NCBI RefSeq assembly: GCF_027172205.1
Contig: NC_070607.1
Coordinates: 71,176,831 to 71,240,830, forward strand
Direction: 5' to 3'
Length of the DNA stretch: 64,000 nucleotides
Source: Podarcis raffonei
Taxonomy: Eukaryota > Chordata > Lepidosauria > Squamata > Lacertidae
Notes under the pieces: model-generated
What the model saw: the letters and a program-made list of their open reading frames with translations, nothing else
Database searches by the model: none
Told to the model about the DNA's origin: nothing
Part shown: piece by piece, positions 22,441-33,217 of the stretch
How the letters are laid out: the number at the start of each line of letters is the position of its first letter
Position numbering within the stretch: the stretch's first letter is position 1
Made by a program: the position numbers and the translations under genes

Positions 22441-23397
22441 GATCATGTTAATTTTGCACATAGCAAGTAGAACCAACCTAGCTGTGTCTTTGATAATCAG
22501 CAAAGGCCCAATGAGATGCACATAAACAAGGCATTCTGAGACCTGCCCTTGGTTTGCCCACATTCAGCTTTTGACATCAGCTTATGCAAAAATCCTGTGC
22601 TGCATGTGGCAGATGGGTCATTTGCTGCACTCATAACATTGCTGGCATGAAATCCAGTAGTGCTGGTACAATTCCAACCTAATACTTATGATGGCACAGC
22701 AGTTGTTGCATTTGATCCTACATACATCTTTATGTGGTCATTATTACTCATTCATCACCATTATGGGCAGAAATCTCAACTTCTTGTACCTTACCAGCCA
22801 TAGCCTTTTATCCCCTGTCCTTATCTCCATCCAACTTTGCATGTCTCTTTCTGACTGGTTCCCAAACGCCCCATTAGTCTCTTGGCGAAGCGCTTTCACC
22901 TAGTTCTTTGCTATCTGTCCCAGACAAGAACATTACTTCATCCTTCCTTGAAATACTCAAGTATCTGGCCTTGTTCCGCTGGTCTATCTGAGACATCCAT
23001 CAAGCTATGCTTCCTTAGCTAAGCATTTTATTGCTGAAATCCATAATGTAAGCATATTAGCTATTGAAACCTGGTGCTCATCCATTTCTATATTTGAAGT
23101 GTTAGCAAAGCATTTTGTATGCACCTTGGTATGCTCCTGCTTATGTTGTGAGTTCTTATCTCCTGTTAACTATGATATGCTGTTGGTCATGTCCTCATAA
23201 TCTTGAACCCTCCTGATTTTTCCTTAATACATAAACCACATACCTATATGTATATGCACGTCTTATGTTAGTCCTAATCCTTAAAGGATTCCCAGGAGGA
23301 ATTTGGCCATCAGGCTGGGCAGGGGGGACGGGGACTTCCTCACCATTGGCAGCCTATGCATAGTGCTGTGTTGGCCAAATGATGGCTGTTCCTTGTT
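22441..23397. other. Unassigned
   Basis: No recognised repeat or gene. Confidence 0.5.
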
Positions 23398-23625
23398 AAG
23401 AACACAATTAGAGCCTACTGGATCAGACCATTGACCCATCTAGGTCAGTATTGAGTTCTCACAGTAGCCTACCAGATTCCTGCAGGAAGCCCACAAGTAG
23501 GACTCAAATGCAAGACACACACTCTTCTTCTGTGGTTTCCAGCAACTGGTCTTCAGAAGCATACAGCCTCTGACCGTAGAGGCAGAGCATTGCCATCATG
23601 GCTAGTAGCCAATGGTAGCCTTTAT
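23398..23625 (-). mobile_element. CR1-type LINE 3' end, antisense
   Basis: 'TAGAGCCTACTGGATCAGAC', 'CTGCAGGAAGCCCACAAGTA' and 'TCTGACCGTAGAGGCAGAGC' match the antisense 3' region of the CR1 subfamily at 10455-10865. Confidence 0.75.
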
Positions 23626-23754
23626 TTTCATGTTCTCTTGCTCTTTTCATCCACATGGAATATTATGTGACTTCCACATTTCACAATCCTGATAATCCAC
23701 CCACTAGGCATTATAGGCCTGCAGGGCCCATTTTTTTGGAACTGTTGATCTGTC

Positions 23755-23838
23755 AACTCTGTTCTCTAGCCTGAGTGAGGCGACCTGGGAGCCTTTTCAT
23801 GCAAGGCATGTACTCTTCCACTGAGCCATAGCCTTTCC
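23755..23838 (-). mobile_element. tRNA-Ala-derived SINE head, antisense
   Basis: On the - strand 'GGCTATGGCTCAGTGGAAGA' (A box) and 'CATGCCTTGCATGAAAAGGC' (anticodon arm, TGC) are followed by a degraded B box. Only the tRNA part remains. Confidence 0.65.
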
Positions 23839-24369
23839 CATGGACATGAAAGGGAAGAAGCACCATCTTGTCCTTTGCCTCAGGCCACACAATGTCTTGG
23901 GCCAGACCCCTGTGTGGTGGATTTTCATCTGTCATCTACCAGCTTTTTGAAAGTTCTGCTGGTTGTGTTGTCCTTTTGTCTGAACACTGACTGAACTGTT
24001 AGTGAAGCAACAGGGGTGGGTGGGTGTAAAGCCATTTGATTGGTAGGATAGGGAAAGAAAGGGAAGCTGAAAGACAAGAGAGCAGGTTTCAAGTTCCATG
24101 GCTCATATAAAATTCAGTGCTAGAAACTTAATTGGCATGTGCTGGTGCTGTGGGAGAGTCAAAACTAGCTAGGTCGTGGGACTGCTGCAGCATTCAAATG
24201 TTATATCAGGTGGCAATTATGGTTGGTGAGAGACTGACAGGCTCCCCATAGCCAAGGAGGGTATTCAAGCTTTTGCTCATTCTCTCCAAAGGAATACATG
24301 GCAGGCCTACACAACATGTGCACAAAAAGGCAGATCCCATTGTTAATAAGCATTTGCTTTCCCTTCTCC
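23839..24369. other. Unassigned
   Basis: No recognised repeat or gene. Confidence 0.5.
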
Positions 24370-24552
24370 CATAGGAGGCTGTGGGGGAGGGATTCGGCCC
24401 CCCACAATAAAATATTTGAGGGGGGCTGGGCCCTAACAAAGTTGATGGGCATTCCCATTCAAATGGTGTGTGCGCACAGCATCACATGATTGATTATGCG
24501 GAGCAGGGCTTACTTGGGCCCCCACAATATTTTATTCAAGTTGGCACCCCTG
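24370..24552. mobile_element. Non-autonomous hAT element, 183 bp
   Basis: The right end reads GGCACCCCTG (reverse complement CAGGGGTGCC, a hAT-type terminus). The perfect 8-base duplication CCTTCTCC is at 24362-24369 and 24553-24560. The left terminus has drifted (CATAGGAGGC). The internal 'CCCCCACAATAAAATATTTG' and 'CCCCCACAATATTTTATTCA' are near-repeats of each other. No coding capacity. Confidence 0.7.
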
Positions 24553-24954
24553 CCTTCTCCAAATGGTGTGATTTTTGAAGCAAACTTTGCACACTAAGCA
24601 CTAGAAATATGGAGCATTTTTGTCGGCATGTTTGTTTATTACAGGATAAAGAAAACAACAGGGAATTTGGCAACATCGCTCATCAGAAATGGTATATACC
24701 CTCCCTGCCCCTGCAAATGTAGGCTCCAGAAATCCAATAATTTCATAGCAAGCTACCTTATACCGAGGCCACTACAATTCCCAGAGTGGTTTATCGATGA
24801 ATCTCTCTTCACAGGAAATCTGGGAATTGTAGCTCTGTTAGGGAAATAGAGGTCTCTAAATGAATGGTGTGCATGTGGCCTGGGTCAAAACTACTGAATC
24901 ATTTTGCTAAGGATTATGTACACTAATGGCAGTGGCCCTCCAAGGTTTCAGATC
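24553..24954. other. Mostly unassigned; MITE trace at about 24765-24850
   Basis: 'ACTACAATTCCCAGAGTGG' and 'TCTGGGAATTGTAGCTCTG' form a fold-back that resembles a common reptile hAT-like MITE. Ends are not resolved. Confidence 0.45.
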
Positions 24955-25140
24955 AGGGTTTCTTCCAGCCCTACCTAGAGATTGAATTTGGGATTTTTTT
25001 GCAAGCACAGCGCGTGCTCTACTATTCAACTATTGTTTATTCATTGTTTGCCTATTTCACATTTATAAACCACCCTTCGTCCCCAAAGGAAGCCCAGGAT
25101 GGTTCACAATAATAAATTTACGTAAAAACCATTTGGAACA
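24955..25140 (-). mobile_element. SINE remnant followed by L2 tail, both antisense
   Basis: 24960-25030 holds a worn antisense tRNA-Ala SINE head ('AGATTGAATTTGGGAT', 'GCGCGTGCTCTACTATTCAA'). 25055-25140 is the reverse of an L2 3' end ('TATAAACCACCCTTCGTCCC', 'AGGATGGTTCACAATAATAA'). Confidence 0.5.
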
Positions 25141-27029
25141 ACATGATAATAGAATGCAGAGAGACATTGAAATAGATGCAGTATGGTTCCCTGTCTCCAC
25201 CGCAAAGGAAAGAAATCCTAAAGTTAGCAGATAAACCTTGTGGCTAGAATGTACTATCTGAGACCATGACCTTATGCAAAGTTTTCTAATTTTGCAGAGC
25301 TTTGCTTATAACATTTCTGCTGGCAAAGTTAAGGCTACCTCCTGCAAGATGGATTTCATATAGCACAGTGTTCATTGTACTTTAGAGATTGATGCTGTAC
25401 TTTCTAGTGACAGTAGAGAATGGTGATGGTGCCTATATCCCTATCCCTATCATTTTCTGAACAATGCTCTAGCAATGTAAATGGCTCCTTGTTTCTTTGC
25501 TTATGTCACTGAAGGATGATAATTTTTCTTGAGGATTCATTGTCACACACATTCCATTATGAGGTATGAGGCTGTAAGGAGCAGCCTGAAACCCTTCAAA
25601 TGTGTTCTTAAAAAAAAAAGAAAAACCTTTCTGAAATCTATACATCTATTTTTCTCTTAGCTCCCTATAATAAAGTATCATTATGCTACATTCCATTTGA
25701 TCAGTTGCTTGAGGAGTTTGGGGTCCAGTTTTACAGACTGGATATCTATGCTTAGAGAAGAGGGAGGATGAGCTTCCTTGTGATCTTGTGAAGGTAGGCA
25801 TTTCTTGTTCAGATAACAAATACAGAAAACTTAGATCAGAAATACAAGAGCTGCAAGGCAAAGCAATTCATCTCCCTCCCCACAGTGTTGGAGGGGGTTG
25901 GGTTCATATGGAGGTGTCCCTTCTCTGGCTGCCAACATTGGTGGGGGAGTCCCTCCAGTGAGGAGCACCCCAATGTCCCTGCCCAAATGGCAGACAGACA
26001 GAAGCTACCACTGGCAACATTCCCACTAGTGATAGCTAGTGGAAATGTCCCCAACAGGGCATTCAAGGGGCAGGGAGGGGTTGGGCAGGACTGGGCAAGC
26101 ATAGGATCTGCTGGATCTTGTACTGACCATGCTGAGGCCCACTCCATGCCTCATTACACTGCCGCCTTGGAAGCTGGCAAAATAAGCAGTTATTCCTCCC
26201 TGTCAAATCACCTTCCACCCAGGCCAGTATAAGTGGGAGGCTGCCCTACTCAGTCAAGCCAAGATGCACCATCTGCTGCCTGCCAGGTGTCTGGATTTAC
26301 CCCTTAAATTGTTCTAGGCTGCATGACTTGCTTTTTATGTTTGCATGTGTACTCATATGTGTAGTGCTCTATTCAGGCTGCTATGTGCCCAGCAGGCAAG
26401 TCTGATATAAACCATCCCAGTGCTAACCACAGGGTTTTGGTGGATTCCCCCCTCCCCACCCAATCAACCATGGTTAAGAAAAACAAAGTATAGTTAAGGA
26501 TTATGTCTACATAGAACTCCAGGGGTTGCTATATGGTTTTCACATGCATGCCCCCTCCCCTTAACCAGAACATAGTCTGCATTGTGGAGAAAATGATATC
26601 TCAAAGTTTTCTTTGTCAAAATGATCAGAGGGCATTGCTAATTGATCTGTGTATAGAGTGTGTACTTTACACTTCTCAGCTGTTACTTTCTGTATCAACT
26701 GAAAGCAAAGACCTGGGAAGGAACAAGTTGAATGGTAAAATTCTACTGAAAGGGCTTCTGCATGAATCTAATATTCTGCTGCACAACATCAAATGCACAA
26801 TCATTGCCACTGCAGTGACATCAAAAGTGATTTTTCTTGTTTAATCTTCAGTGGGAATGAAGGCTTTCTCGCATCCAAGAAAAAGCCGTCCAATCTTTTT
26901 AATGTGGTGTAAATAATATCGGCAAGCTGTACAGTGTACTAATAAGCCACAACCAGTGAAGTCTCTTGTGTGAGATGCACCAGCAGAATGGTTATGACTT
27001 CAAAATTGAAGAACTTGAGCAGAAGTTAA
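25141..27029. other. Unassigned
   Basis: No recognised repeat or exon. A 12-bp near-perfect hairpin is at about 26019-26052. 25885-26232 is open on both strands but without a domain. Confidence 0.45.
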
Positions 27030-28065
27030 GCTGAAATCAGGTGTCATATGGGGGTGCAGAGGCAGAGGAAGCTCTGACAACCAACCCCCACCCTAGACAG
27101 CATCCAAAGAAACCAATGTGGCTACATAAGGAGCTTACAGATGAGCTTAAATTTAAGAAGGGCATGTGTAAGAAGTGGGAAAGGGGAAATCACGAAGGAA
27201 GAGTGCACAAGGAGCCAACAGTTGCAGGGAGAAAGTCAGGTGGGCCACCACTGAGAATGAACTCAGGCTTGTGTGAGAGGTTAGAAATAATAAAAAGTTT
27301 ATTCTGCTATGTTTGAAACAAGAGGAAGAACAAGCAGGTGGTAGGTCCTCTATGTGCAGAAGATGGAGAAATGCTACTGGGTGACAGAAAAAAGGCAGAA
27401 TTGCTCAACACCTACTTTGCCTTTGTCTTCACCCAAAAGGAAAGCAGTGTTCTGGTGATAATAGGGTAAACAATTCAAGGAAGGAGGTTCAGCCCAAGAT
27501 AGGAAGAAAGGTGGTAAGCTAACACCTAGCTACTTAAAATGAATCCAGATCTTCAGGGCCTGATGAGCTGTACCCAAGTGTACTAAAGGGGCCTGTGAAG
27601 CCTCTATCTATAACCTTTGAGAATTCTTGCAGAATAGATGAGGTCCCCATAGAATGGAGGCAGGCAAATGTTGTCCCTAGTGCTTTATTTTTATAAAAAT
27701 GGGTGCTGGTACTCACCATGAAGTTGTTATAGGAAGTGCCACACTTTTTAACAAACAAAAAAAGTGCTGGTACTGCATACCCTTGAGTGCCTCCTGAAAA
27801 AAAGCACTGGTTGTCCCCATCTTCAAAAAGGAGGACACATGAACTTGACGTCAATACCAGAAAAGATCCTAGAATGGATAATTAAACAGTATGTCTGTGA
27901 GCACTTAGAAAAGGATGCTGTGATGACTAAGCCCCAGCATGGGTTTGTCAAAAACAAATCATGCCAGACATATCCCATTTCCTTTTTTTTGATAGAGTTA
28001 CAAGCTTGGTGGATCAGGGGGATGCTATGGACTTAGTATAACTTGATTTAGTAAGGCTTTTAAGT
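27030..28065 (+). mobile_element. CR1-like LINE ORF2 fossil (reverse-transcriptase part)
   Basis: The + strand encodes, with frame changes, pieces of a CR1-type reverse transcriptase: 'LLNTYFAFVFTQK' (linker before RT), 'VPIEWRQANVV' and, after an insertion, 'IPEKILEWIIKQ' and 'PQHGFVKNKSC' (compare CR1 H-G-F-R-K-G-R-S-C). The YxDD catalytic region is not reached: the copy ends near 'YNLI'-type text and is followed by a Sauria SINE. It is inactive. The subfamily is more diverged from the classic CR1 consensus than the 3' ends elsewhere in the window. Confidence 0.8.
27678..27809. mobile_element. hAT-like MITE inserted in the CR1 ORF
   Basis: 132 bp with ends TAGTGCTTTATTTTT and AAAAAAAGCACTG (imperfect TIR CAGTGCTTT). 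The perfect 8-base duplication GTTGTCCC is at 27670-27677 and 27810-27817. It cuts the CR1 frame between 'ANVV' and 'IFKK'-like codons, so it postdates the LINE. Confidence 0.85.
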
Positions 28066-28073
28066 ACTTAAAA

Positions 28074-28424
28074 GGGACGCGGGTGGCGCTGTGGGTTAAA
28101 CCACAGAGCCTAGGGCTTGCCAATCAGAAGGTCGTGGTTCAAATCCCTGTGATGGGGTGAGCTCCCGTTGCTTGGTCCCTGCTCCTGCCAACCTAGCAGT
28201 TCGAAAGCACATCAAAGTGCAAGTAGATAAATAGGTACCGCTCCGGCGGGAAGGTAAACGGCATTTCCGTGCGCTGCTCTGGTTCGCCAGAAGCAGCTTA
28301 GTAATGCTGGCCACATGACCTGGAAGCTGTATGCCAGCTCCCTCAGCGAATAAAGCGAGATGAGCACCGCAACCCCATAGTCATCCGTGACTGGACCTAA
28401 TGGTCAGGGGTCCCTTTACCTTTA
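28074..28424 (+). mobile_element. Sauria SINE, full-length
   Basis: The best-preserved copy here: 'GGGACGCGGGTGGCGCTGTG', 'GTGCAAGTAGATAAATAGGT', 'GCGGGAAGGTAAACGGCATT' and the tail 'GGGTCCCTTTACCTTTAA'. The flanks AAGTACTTA and AATTACTTA look like a worn target duplication. It directly abuts the CR1 fossil. Confidence 0.93.
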
Positions 28425-28977
28425 ATTACTTAGGCGAGGGGGAAGGAAGGAAGGAAATCCTCAAAGCTATCAGACAGTATTCATAATTTTGATTCTTGCT
28501 CAGACATTTTCTCAGGTTAAGCTCCAAGCACAAACATTGAGTGACAGTAAAGTGCAGCTGAGTTCAGTGCCATGGCAGCTTTTCTTTAAGAAAAAGCAAA
28601 GAAAGGTTGCTCAGCTGATCTACATCCTACATTTCTCCTGTTTCTTTGTAGGCTAACCTTTGTGAAATGACATGCTTGTTACTCTTATTTGGTCCAGGAA
28701 AGCCAGGTCTACACTCAAATTAACATTTTAACCAGAGTGATTGCATTTTGAAGCTTCAAACTAGCCACCCTCAATTGCTAAAACATGTGGCTTTAATTCC
28801 TAGAAGTGCATACACATTTCAAGTGTTACCACCAGCTTTTAATTGAGAACATACTTTATAGAGTGTGGAGGTGGATATTTCTCTTTTCATGAATGACAGA
28901 CTGAAAAAAACAAATTCTGCATTCTAGCTCAATTGCCTTGGCAATGCTTGGATGAAGCATTAAAACCCAAGAGCTCT
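28425..28977. other. Unassigned, short GGAA run at 28441-28456
   Basis: No recognised element. Confidence 0.5.
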
Positions 28978-29285
28978 GCTGGCCTCTTTAGTCCAGCATC
29001 CTGTTCCCCACAGTAGTTAACTAGATGTCTGTGGGAAGTCCACAGAAAGGTTCTGAGTGCAACAGCCCTCTCTTGTACCTGCTGTTGGGAGTGTAAGAAC
29101 ACAAGAAGAGCCTTCTAGATCAGGCCAATGGCCCTTCAAGCCCAACATCCTTTCCACACAAAGGCCAACACAAGTGAGGAAAGTGCTTCTGCATTCATGG
29201 CCTGCTTGTGGGCTTCCCTTAAGCATCTGGCTGGCTGCTGTAAGAGCAGAATGCTGGAGTAGACAGGCCTTTGGCCTGATCCCCT
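28978..29285. mobile_element. Three CR1 3' ends, tail to tail
   Basis: 28978-29090 and 29096-29165 are two antisense CR1 3' ends in tandem ('TAGTCCAGCATCCTGTTCCC'; 'AGAGCCTTCTAGATCAGGCC'). 29170-29285 is a sense one ('GGCCTGCTTGTGGGCTTCCC', 'GGAGTAGACAGGCCTTTGGC'). The last is cut by the LTR that starts at 29294. Confidence 0.7.
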
Positions 29286-29293
29286 TGCATTTT

Positions 29294-29622
29294 TGAAATA
29301 TACTCGGAGTCACGTAGTGATTTCATGCTCTTTATTGCATCTCGTAAACAGTGAATTGACTTTCCCCCCAGAACCTCAGGCTTTATATACATTATTTACA
29401 CAATGGGTCCCGTGTGATTGGCTGATTCTGCTTCCCTCCTGCAGCCTGATTGGGCTGCTACTGCAGGTCAATCAGTTGTTGCATTCTAGGATCCTCCGGA
29501 CCTAATAGGCTGATTAACTTCCTCCTGGGGCCTGATTGGGCTGCTCCTGCAAGCCAATCTGGTTATTCTAGTCTAGGATCCTACCTGCCTATTGTTCTAG
29601 GATCCTAGCTCAGTACATAACA
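29294..29622 (-). mobile_element. Solo LTR, antisense, related family
   Basis: On the - strand it starts TGTTATGTACTGAGCTAGG, has a TATA-like 'TATATAAAGCC' and an AATAAA followed by a short U5, and ends GTATATTTCA. It shares its first bases and layout with the solo LTRs at 4883-5128 and 54986-55232, but its middle differs, with internal near-duplicates such as 'CAGCCCAATCAGGC'. Flanks ATTTT and ATTAA are at best a worn duplication. No internal region. Confidence 0.65.
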
Positions 29623-29669
29623 ATTAATATGTGTTTGGGGGTAGAACAAGGAATTCTAGCATGGGATAT

Positions 29670-30225
29670 AAAGGTAATTTATGGAAGTGGTGGAGGAGGG
29701 ACAAAAGTTTCAGGGAGAGGTTCTGTAAGTAGTAGTTGTGAGCCCTGAACAGGGCAGGGTGAATGGATCACTGCTTTCTTTCCCCTTAGAGCCATTTCCC
29801 CTTACTGCCTTTGTTGGTCTTGGAAAGCCAGAGAGGCATTGAAATCCTCACAGCATTGGAGGCAGTGTTCCTTGACTCTTACTCAACACTGGTTTTATAC
29901 CTATGATCATGTGTAGCATCTTCTACCCAGGTCTCCTGCTACCCTTCTGAGTCAGAACCCTTTGTTTCCAGGCAGAGTCAAGAATAGTCTGAGGCATGTG
30001 ATTCAGATCCACTATTGAAGCTGAGCAGTTCTGGCCCTGTGAGTTGCCTGGGTAAGAGGTGGCCACCTGGGAACCAGATGTAAGCTGCTCTGAACTCCTC
30101 AGAGGAAGAATAAGGCATGCATTTGGGCAGGGCTTGAGTCAGTCTGGTATCTTAAGACTTCTGACTAGAATAGGATGGTGCCTGCAATGACAAATGCTTT
30201 ATGTGACCAAAGGTTCTATACTATA
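29670..30225 (-). repeat. Unnamed interspersed repeat, copy 2
   Basis: Reverse complement of 8820-9362 along almost all its length, for example 'GCCCTGAACAGGGCAGGGTG', 'TACCCAGGTCTCCTGCTACC', 'CAGAGTCAAGAATAGTCTGA' and 'CTTAAGACTTCTGACTAGAA'. Strand is given so that it matches copy 1 as +. Confidence 0.7.
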
Positions 30226-31096
30226 GTTCCCCATTTATCAGGTGTTATTCCTACAACATTGCCATTCCTGATGGCTCACAGTAACATGATTCCAGATGAA
30301 GTGCTGCATGTGTGCATTGTATACAGAAGCTGTAGGCCTCTCCAAACTTAGCCAGTTACTCTAGTATTTGCTGAGAAGAGGGAAATGCTTTCTTTTTTTC
30401 CTTTGGTCGTCCTTTACTCATTCTTCTTGGTTGCTTGTTTATTTTCTGTGTCTTGCCACATCACTTTGAAACGTTGATAATAACTTATAAACCTTCTTCT
30501 TTGTTCTGTCAGCAAATGTTGTAAAATGTACCTGAAATTACCTTTTTCTTTCCCTGAGTGAACAGGCTCTGTGTACTCACAGATAGGGCTGTTTTCATCA
30601 TTAAGTCTAAATTACAGTGCTCTTTCACTCCTGCTGGCTTGCTTCAAACCTGTCTCCGGAAAGACCCTTCAAGGCTTCCTGAGCACAGGAAAGGAATGTT
30701 TCCTCCCTTCCTGCCACTAGCTGCCCCCAAATTCCTGCAAAGTGGTCTGACAAAAAGAGAGAGAGAGACCATGAAAAAAGACAGCAAAGCAAATCAGTTA
30801 AACTAAGTCTCATGTTGCACAGTTCAGTATGCAGAACCCAATGAATGAATGCTTTGCTCCATCCCCCAGGTGTATTGTAACCACTCCCCACAAAACACCA
30901 CTCCTCTCAGCTTTGACTGAAGCATGGGCACCTGGGAAGGCTGCAGTGTGCAGACCATTGGTAAGAAGATTTGTAGAATGAAAGAATGGACACACATAGC
31001 CATCTCAGAAGTAAGGAAGGACCCCACCCAGTGTAGATTTCACCAAAGTTTTCTCTCTGCTTCAATAATTTCCAAATGAAATTTCTTTTCTCATTC
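30226..31096. other. Unassigned
   Basis: No recognised repeat or exon. Confidence 0.5.
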
Positions 31097-31260
31097 ATTT
31101 TACTTGTTTATTTTATAAAATCTATATACACTGCTTGATTGTTTAAAAACAAAACTCAAAGTGGTTTACAAAAAGATAATAAAATCAAGAAAATTCCACG
31201 ACCATACTGTAAAACATACAAAAGTTACAATACTAAAACAGATTAAAAATCCCTAAACTT
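31097..31260 (-). mobile_element. L2-type LINE tail, antisense
   Basis: 'TTTATTTTATAAAATCTATA' then 'AACTCAAAGTGGTTTACAAA' is the reverse of an L2 3' end. Confidence 0.55.
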
Positions 31261-31308
31261 TCTAAACCTCTAGGTAGGTTTGTTGATGCAGAATGGTTGA
31301 TAAAAAAA

Positions 31309-31617
31309 AGATGGGGTGGAATTTTGGCCCGGACACAGGTCCAGCTCTGAGGGTCTTCCAGCAGTTCCTTCATTGTGAGAAATGAGGTTACAGGGAACTA
31401 GGCGGAGGGCCTTCTCAGTAGTGGTGCCTGACCTGTGGAATGCCCTCCCACCAGATGTCAAAGAGATAAACAACAACACAACCTCCTAAAGACATCTGAA
31501 GGCAGCCCTGTTTAGGAAAGTTTTTAATGTTTGATGTTTGCTGTGCTTTTATTATGTTGGAAGCTGCCCAGAGTGGCTGGGGCAACACAGTAAGATGGGT
31601 GGGTATAAATAACATTA

Positions 31618-31673
<56 letters not shown>
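31309..31673 (+). mobile_element. L2-like LINE 3' end with (TTA)n tail
   Basis: Same family as 452-836: 'GGAACTAGGCGGAGGGCC', 'GGAATGCCCTCCCACCAGAT', 'CCCAGAGTGGCTGGGGCAAC'. The tail 'GGGTATAAATAAC' runs into a (TTA)n microsatellite of about 18 units (31618-31673). Confidence 0.75.
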
Positions 31674-31674
<1 letters not shown>

Positions 31675-33136
31675 AGTACTAGTTTCAGCACTGGTGAGAT
31701 GCAACTCCAATGCCCAGTCATCAGCCAAACAGTTGTGTTTTGAGTTATCTGCACATTTCTAAACCATCTTCAAAGGCAGATTGCAAATTAACCTCAACTC
31801 AACCCACACTGTTGGAAATGCACCACTTTCAAGCTGGGATGTTTGGATACTTGGAGGGGCTCTGGATTGTTTTGACATAAATGCTTGTGTGGCAGAGTAA
31901 AAATAATAAACTAATGAAGTATGTCTTTGCAAATGATGCTGTCCTCCCAATGGTCTATTTGCATAGGGTTGCAAAGTGATTTTCTTTGCCTTATGTGAGT
32001 TAACTGGAGAGAGTTAAGGTAGAGGAGTTTGGCTCAAAAGGAGTGTTTTGCCTGGGGGGGGAAATATTGATATAGTGTCAGTACAGCTTTGGTAGTAATA
32101 TTCGTTGCACACAAATCATAGAGTTTTCCTTAACTCTACCTGAAGAAGCCAGGGATTGAACCCAGGGAGGAAGCAACAGCTCTATCAGGTGATAACACAA
32201 CTGAACAGAGTCTTGTACCATAATTGGAATAATAAATGTTTATAAATGCTGCCATTTCTTTCCCCAAAAAAATGATTATTCACTTTCCAGGAACAACAGA
32301 GGGAGCAGATACGATGAAGCTTAATATATTAGTGCATAAATATATGTGTTGCTGTGAAGGGCCACTCACATCTGTGCTCTCCTATATAGGTCAGATGTGT
32401 GTTAGTTTCCTTATGAAGACTCATGTTGACAGCCTTTGCACTGTGCGACAAAAGAAAGCAAAAACCCACCAAATTATCATGCTATCTCCATAAGGAGCAT
32501 TGTAAAGGAAGGCGCCCTAAGGGGGAAGTGCACACAGGTGAAATGCATTAGTATTGCCATGCGCTTCAGGTGGTGACAATGAGCTTTATTGATGAAAGAC
32601 TCATTGGAGCTGGGTAGCTGTGGTTTAAAGCAATGTCGGATTGCATTAGCTTTACCATGCAAAAATATTAAATGCTTCTGTGTCTTGCTGCCAGCACAAA
32701 CCTTTCCCTTTTCCGTCGTGTTTTTCTTTTCTATTCTTCAAGGTCTCCTGCTTAGTTCTCAGTGCTTTGTGATGTTTTCAGGCACTAAATGTTAAGCATA
32801 TACACCTCACTTTATGTGCTCACTAATGCCTGCAGAGCAAGTGTTATCCTACCACAGCTTTGCAGAACGCAGGGGGCCGAGAATGCTCTGCTAGAATCTC
32901 CAGTTCAACATAAGTCAAGTCAGCACCCAATGAAATAAGTTGAAAGTGAAGCTGGTCAGAAGCCAGATTTTCTTCTTGGCTGACATCTCCTCCTAATACT
33001 TTCCTGTTGCATGGTTATTAAAGAGATGCCTACAGCCACTTGGGTGTTTGCAAAAGGGCTTCCAAACAGCCTTGCGCTGCACTTTGGTTGTGTGCACATA
33101 TTCCCAGCAGAGGAGCACATGCATGGAGCCAGACTG
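31674..33136. other. Unassigned
   Basis: No recognised element except a possible antisense tRNA-SINE B box near 32148-32170 ('CCAGGGATTGAACCCAGGG'). Confidence 0.45.
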
Positions 33137-33217
33137 GGCAGGATTGAACTCACCACTTACCAGCTAGTAAGTGGTGGGTTCAGTCCTGCTGACTCTAGTG
33201 CATAACCAGCAGGACTG
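33137..33217. repeat. Two mutually exclusive hairpins sharing one arm
   Basis: Arm 33142-33160 (GATTGAACTCACCACTTAC) pairs with 33167-33185 around a 6-nt loop, two mismatches in 19. Part of the right side (CAGTCCTGCTG, 33181-33191) also pairs perfectly with CAGCAGGACTG at 33207-33217. It could be the core of a MITE; no TIR or duplication found. Confidence 0.75.
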
